DNA of 37,050 nucleotides from Campylobacterales bacterium (lineage in GTDB: Bacteria > Campylobacterota > Campylobacteria > Campylobacterales > JAABSR01): positions 1 to 37,050 of the forward strand of contig JAABSR010000003.1 of NCBI GenBank assembly GCA_011390245.1, written 5' to 3'. Positions 33,461 through 37,050 of the stretch are shown here, piece by piece. Each line of letters begins with the position of its first letter. The first letter of the stretch is position 1. Under the pieces are notes generated by a model. The model saw nothing but the letters and a program-made list of their open reading frames with translations. It was not told where the DNA came from and did no database searches. Position numbers and translations under genes: made by a program.

Positions 33461-33886
33461 TTATTCTATCTTGCCAATCCTGCAAGCATGTCTGCCGCCC
33501 TCAAACTCTGTAGAGCAAAACGCTTCAATAATGCTCTCCACAACGCCTAGCCCAGTAACTCTCTCACCAAGACACAAGACATTTGCATCATTATGTGCTC
33601 TTGTCATTTTTGCCATATAAGCATCAGTGCAAAGTGCAGCTCTAATCCCATTTATCTTATTTGCAGCAATACTCATTCCAATTCCACTACCACATATTAG
33701 CACACCAAATGAGCCAGAATCTTCCACTACCTTTTTGCACACCTCTTTGGCGAAATCAGGATAATCAACTCTATTGTTATCTTTTGGCCCCAAATCAAAA
33801 ACCTCATGCCCTCTAGATTCTAACATCTCTATCACATTTTGTTTGATATTAAAACCAGCATGATCACTTCCTATAAAATATCTCAT
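33461..33886 (-). CDS. rpiB: Ribose-5-phosphate isomerase B
   Basis: Interconverts ribose-5-phosphate and ribulose-5-phosphate. 141 aa from the ATG at 33886, chosen because GGGGAG lies five bases upstream and the family N-terminus is MRYFIGSDHAGF; a start nine codons further up would run into galE. The active-site Asp-His (D8-H9) and the phosphate loop with catalytic Cys (VLICGSGIGMSIAANKI, about 63-79) are present. The start is two bases after the galE stop. Confidence 0.94.
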   Translation of the reverse strand: MRYFIGSDHAGFNIKQNVIEMLESRGHEVFDLGPKDNNRVDYPDFAKEVCKKVVEDSGSFGVLICGSGIGMSIAANKINGIRAALCTDAYMAKMTRAHNDANVLCLGERVTGLGVVESIIEAFCSTEFEGGRHACRIGKIE

Positions 33887-33888
33887 AA

Positions 33889-34914
33889 CTACTCCCCATT
33901 TAATTTTTCCCACTCATAAGCACTTTTGCAAATTAGCTCTAGATTGTCATATTTTGGAATCCATCCCATTTTATCTCTTATCTTTTTGCTATTAGCCACC
34001 AATTTTGCTGGATCTCCACATCTTCTAGGCACTATATCTACTTTTATCTCTCTACTTGCCATATTTTTGAACACTTCTACTACACTTTTTACAGAGTAGC
34101 CCTCTCCATACCCTAGATTGAATATATCACTATTTTTGGTTTTTAGGTACTCTAGGGCTTTTATGTGAGCATCTGCTACATCATCTACATGTATGTAGTC
34201 TCTAACACCAGTTCCATCATCTGTAGGAAAATCATCTCCATAAATCTCTAGCTTTTCTCTCTTTTTTGTTGCACACTCTGAAGCTATTTTTATAAGATGA
34301 GTGGCATTTTTTGATGATTGACCAATTCTAGGTCTTAGTCTATTATCTTCATAGTTTATATCAGCACCTGCGACATTGAAATATCTAAAAATCACATACT
34401 TAAAAGAGGGATGAGCTTTTGCAACATCCACTAAGACTTGCTCACTCATAAGTTTGCTAGCACCATAAGGGCTTAGTGGATTTAGAGGATACTCTTCATC
34501 CATACCCTCAGGTGGAAAATCCTCCCTATCTTCATAGACTATAGCACTGCTTGAAAATAAAAACTTCTCTACTTTTGCACTTAGGGCAGATTCTATTAAA
34601 TTGATCGTATTTATTGTATTGTTTGTGTAGTATTTGAGTGGATTTTTTATAGATTCTAGAACCTCTACAGATGCTCCAAGATGAATAATAGCATCTATTT
34701 TATGATCTTTTAGCACCATCTCAACTCTTTTTTTCTCACACAAATCAAGCTCTATAAACTCAAAATCTCTTATAGTTTTTAGCACCTCTAGTGATTTTAG
34801 GCTACCATTTGAGAGGTTATCTATGATGGTAAGCTCAAACTCTGTACTCTCTAGCAACCTCTTTGCTACATGACTACCAATATATCCTGCCCCACCAGTT
34901 ATGAGTACATTCAT
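33889..34914 (-). CDS. galE: UDP-glucose 4-epimerase
   Basis: SDR-type nucleotide-sugar epimerase of 341 aa. The NAD fold is ITGGAGYIGSH (5-15), the Ser of the catalytic triad is in FSSSAIVY, and the YxxxK pair is Y150/K154 (SPYGASKL). C-terminal pattern RPRIGQSS, DYIHVDDVADAHIKAL and FNLGYGEGYSVKSVVE is typical of GalE. It could act on GlcNAc/GalNAc as well, as Gne-type enzymes do. The function is probably supply of UDP-galactose or UDP-GalNAc for lipooligosaccharide or glycans. It lies between the M50 protease and rpiB with gaps of 5 and 2 bases. Confidence 0.9.
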   Translation of the reverse strand: MNVLITGGAGYIGSHVAKRLLESTEFELTIIDNLSNGSLKSLEVLKTIRDFEFIELDLCEKKRVEMVLKDHKIDAIIHLGASVEVLESIKNPLKYYTNNTINTINLIESALSAKVEKFLFSSSAIVYEDREDFPPEGMDEEYPLNPLSPYGASKLMSEQVLVDVAKAHPSFKYVIFRYFNVAGADINYEDNRLRPRIGQSSKNATHLIKIASECATKKREKLEIYGDDFPTDDGTGVRDYIHVDDVADAHIKALEYLKTKNSDIFNLGYGEGYSVKSVVEVFKNMASREIKVDIVPRRCGDPAKLVANSKKIRDKMGWIPKYDNLELICKSAYEWEKLNGE

Positions 34915-34919
34915 AAGCT

Positions 34920-35564
34920 TTAACTAAGCAATAGATTTACTATATATGCTACAGGCATAAAAAAGATAGCTGAAAGTGGTGTAGCAAGTATTGCAATAAG
35001 TATAATCATCCCATATCTCTCTATTTTGTTGAAAAATTGAGGAATAGTTCTATTTCCAAACCACAAAGAGAGATAACCTAATGCTTGAGAACCATCAAGT
35101 GGAGGTATAGGCCATAGATTAAAAATCCCAAGCACTATATTGTAGATAACTAGATTTACCAAAAAATAGGCAATAAAAACATCTATACCACTTTGTAAAT
35201 CAACTATCCCGAGTGTAAAAGCAGCACCAAGAGCTAGTGAGAAGTTGAAAGCAATACCAGCTAAAGCTACTACTATCGCACCAAAGTAGCCACCATTTTG
35301 GATAACTTTTGAGATATTTACAGGCACAGGTTTTGCCCAGCCAAAGAGAAATGGAGCAGAAGCAAAAAAGAGTATAGCAGGCACTAAAATAGTCCCTATT
35401 GGATCTATATGCTTTATAGGGTTTATGGAGAGTCTTCCTTCATTTTTTGCAGTATCATCACCATATCTTTTTGCAGCTACTCCATGCATGATTTCATGCC
35501 CTATGATTGCCACCATAAGAGCAAGAATCATAGAGAGAATCTGCAATATCTCTTTTTCGCTCAA
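34920..35564 (-). CDS. Site-2-type M50 family metalloprotease
   Basis: 214 aa, mostly membrane-embedded (about five to six hydrophobic segments). The zinc motif HEIMHG (H23, E24, H27) lies in the first part and the second metal motif is in NLWPIPPLDGSQALGYL (about 146-162; NxxPxxxxDG). It is a compact form without the PDZ domain or CBS domain of RseP or SpoIVFB. Regulated intramembrane proteolysis is known for the family; the substrate is unknown. It lies three bases after lepB and five before galE. Confidence 0.85.
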   Translation of the reverse strand: MSEKEILQILSMILALMVAIIGHEIMHGVAAKRYGDDTAKNEGRLSINPIKHIDPIGTILVPAILFFASAPFLFGWAKPVPVNISKVIQNGGYFGAIVVALAGIAFNFSLALGAAFTLGIVDLQSGIDVFIAYFLVNLVIYNIVLGIFNLWPIPPLDGSQALGYLSLWFGNRTIPQFFNKIERYGMIILIAILATPLSAIFFMPVAYIVNLLLS

Positions 35565-35567
35565 GTG

Positions 35568-36401
35568 TTAAAACTCCCTAGTAAAATTGCCACTTTGCAT
35601 CTCCTCTTCTATAGTATCAATACTTTTTCCAATTCTACTCCATCTTATTTTGTAGTCATCATCCCAACTAAAATAGATAAACCAAGGTTTACCTACTATG
35701 TATTTGTATGGGACTTGACCCCAGAATCTACTATCATTACTATGATCTCTGTTGTCTCCGACCATAAAAAAGTTATCATCATCTATTTTTGCATAGAAGG
35801 CATCAAATTGCTCTGTTTTTACTGGCTGCATTGGTAGGTTTTGACTATACTGCAGATACTGTATCATCTGCTCAAAAGAGCCATGCCCATCTTCATACTG
35901 GACTCCAACATGTTTTTTTGCGTATGGATTTATAGCCCATCTTTTACCAGCTATCTCCATAGTCTCCACATCTCCAAAAATCTCCTCTATCGCATCATCT
36001 CCCTCTTTTGGATGTATTAGGAGCTTCTGTTTTGCAAAAAGCACCTCATCCCCACCAACTGCTACACATCTCTTGACATAGTGGATTCGCTCATCTTCTG
36101 GAAACCTAAAAATAACTATATCACCTCTTTTTGGTCTCTCTCCCTCAATCACATGACCATTGTCATCAAAATCTGTCATGATAGGCACTTCAATCCATGG
36201 AATCCTAGGAGTAGAGACACCATAAGCAAACTTTTTCACAAAGAGATGATCTCCTATGAGCATTGTGCTTTTCATGGAGCCACTAGGTATCACAAAAGCT
36301 TGTGCAACAAAAAATATAATGAGCAAGACAATGATAATAGTCCCTGTCCAGCTATTTGAGAAGTGGTATAGTTTTTTTAACAGATTTATAGATCTTTCCA
36401 T
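35568..36401 (-). CDS. lepB: Signal peptidase I
   Basis: 277 aa. One membrane segment (about 17-37), then the catalytic Ser in VIPSGSMKSTML (S42) and the catalytic Lys in HYVKRCVAVGGDEV (K110); the box GDNRDHSNDSRFWG (about 216-229) is also present. The large insert between boxes (about 125-195) is typical of Gram-negative forms. It removes signal peptides from exported proteins, at the periplasmic face. It lies 19 bases after folD. Confidence 0.95.
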   Translation of the reverse strand: MERSINLLKKLYHFSNSWTGTIIIVLLIIFFVAQAFVIPSGSMKSTMLIGDHLFVKKFAYGVSTPRIPWIEVPIMTDFDDNGHVIEGERPKRGDIVIFRFPEDERIHYVKRCVAVGGDEVLFAKQKLLIHPKEGDDAIEEIFGDVETMEIAGKRWAINPYAKKHVGVQYEDGHGSFEQMIQYLQYSQNLPMQPVKTEQFDAFYAKIDDDNFFMVGDNRDHSNDSRFWGQVPYKYIVGKPWFIYFSWDDDYKIRWSRIGKSIDTIEEEMQSGNFTREF

Positions 36402-36420
36402 TTTTTAGTTATCCTTGAAG

Positions 36421-37050
36421 TTACAATCTAGCTTTTGCAGCTTTTATAGTGTTTTGGAGAAGTGAAGCAATAGTCATAGGTCCTACGCCACCAGGCACTG
36501 GCGTGATGTACGAGCACTTTTTAGAGCAATTTTGAAAATCTACATCACCAACTATCTCACCTTTTGAGTTTCTATTTATCCCAATATCAACCACTACAGC
36601 TCCATCTTTTATCATATCCTCTCTAATAAGATCGATCTTGCCAACACCAACTATCAATATATCAGCTTTTAGTGTATGACTTTTTAGATTATCAGTGTAG
36701 ATGTGACAAATTTCTACAGTGGCATTTGCATTTAGAAGCATCATAGACATTGGTTTTCCAACTATATTGCTAGCTCCTATTACAACAGCATTTTTGCCCT
36801 CTATATCTATCCCATACTCTTCAAGTAGTAACATCACACCTAGTGGAGTTGCAGGCTTAAAAGTATTTGCACCAATTACCATCTTTCCAACATTGCAAGG
36901 ATGAAAACCATCTACATCTTTTTTGGGGTCGATAGCCTCTATGATTTTTTGAGTATTTACATGTTTTGGAAGTGGGAGCTGGACTAGTATCCCATCGATA
37001 TTTGGATTGTTGTTCATCATGGTGATCGTCTCTAGGATACTCTTTTCATC
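36421..37050 (-). CDS. folD: FolD, methylenetetrahydrofolate dehydrogenase/cyclohydrolase, truncated by window edge
   Basis: Bifunctional one-carbon enzyme that makes 10-formyl-tetrahydrofolate. The visible part starts in frame at the window edge (DEKSILETITMMNNNPNIDG) and contains GILVQLPLPKHV, DVDGFHPCNVGKM, TPLGVMLLLEEYGIDI, the NADP fold VVIGASNIVGKPMSMMLL and the end ITPVPGGVGPMTIASLLQNT. The N-terminal third, with the catalytic Lys, is outside. It is the first visible gene of the minus-strand run ending with the small coiled-coil protein. Confidence 0.95.
   Translation of the reverse strand, partial: DEKSILETITMMNNNPNIDGILVQLPLPKHVNTQKIIEAIDPKKDVDGFHPCNVGKMVIGANTFKPATPLGVMLLLEEYGIDIEGKNAVVIGASNIVGKPMSMMLLNANATVEICHIYTDNLKSHTLKADILIVGVGKIDLIREDMIKDGAVVVDIGINRNSKGEIVGDVDFQNCSKKCSYITPVPGGVGPMTIASLLQNTIKAAKARL

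Overview
The window is AT-rich, densely packed bacterial DNA, almost certainly chromosomal and from Campylobacterota (Epsilonproteobacteria). The evidence is the gene set: pseudaminic acid synthesis genes, MqnA of the futalosine menaquinone pathway, a four-subunit 2-oxoglutarate:acceptor oxidoreductase (oorDABC), a monomeric isocitrate dehydrogenase, a FliN/FliO pair, CcoG, and heavy use of ATA, AGA and CTA codons. I do not assign a genus. Both edge genes (pseG and folD) run off the window.

Layout. 1-6430 (+): a PseG-PseH fusion, pseI, a MEMO-family protein, mqnA, an NFACT (Rqc2/RqcH-like) protein, a small acidic protein and a methyltransferase, mostly overlapping or within a few bases. 6487-6563: tRNA-Arg(CCT). 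6564-6861: about 300 bases without an intact gene, holding two tandem palindromes. 6862-17034 (-): a carbon-metabolism block that reads, in transcription order, icd, mdh, fumC, sucC, sucD, oorD, oorA, oorB, oorC and a small secreted protein. 17232-18167 (-): mltG, overlapping head-to-head with an AsmA/YhdP-like envelope gene (+, 18109-20733). 20732-20864: two identical 58-bp repeats with terminator-like hairpins. 20881-24024 (+): nth, a CheX-like protein, fliN, a fliO-like gene and a tonB-like gene. 24136-26712 (+): acnB. 26820-29801 (+): an EAL-HDOD signalling protein and an unrecognised 575-aa partner. 29798-32982 (-): a serine-recombinase-like DNA-binding protein coupled to ccoG, then alr. 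33108-37050 (-): folD, lepB, an M50 protease, galE, rpiB and a small coiled-coil membrane protein, very tightly spaced.

How the genes work together. acnB, icd, oor, suc, fum and mdh together cover most of a citric acid cycle. OorDABC uses a low-potential electron carrier, so the set could run oxidatively or reductively; the window has no citrate synthase, citrate lyase or fumarate reductase to decide. GTTAC/GTAAC half-sites recur upstream of acnB, icd and mdh, which suggests a shared regulator. Pseudaminic acid genes and FliN/FliO point to a flagellated cell with glycosylated flagellin, and CcoG to a cbb3 oxidase and microaerobic respiration.

The most unusual items are the apparently catalytically dead DNA-invertase homologue coupled by ATGA to ccoG under a strong-looking promoter with its own dyad, the tandem 58-bp double-hairpin repeat before nth, and the tandem GACAAAA-N4-TTTTGTC palindromes beside the tRNA gene. 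All function calls come from reading motifs by eye; no search was run.
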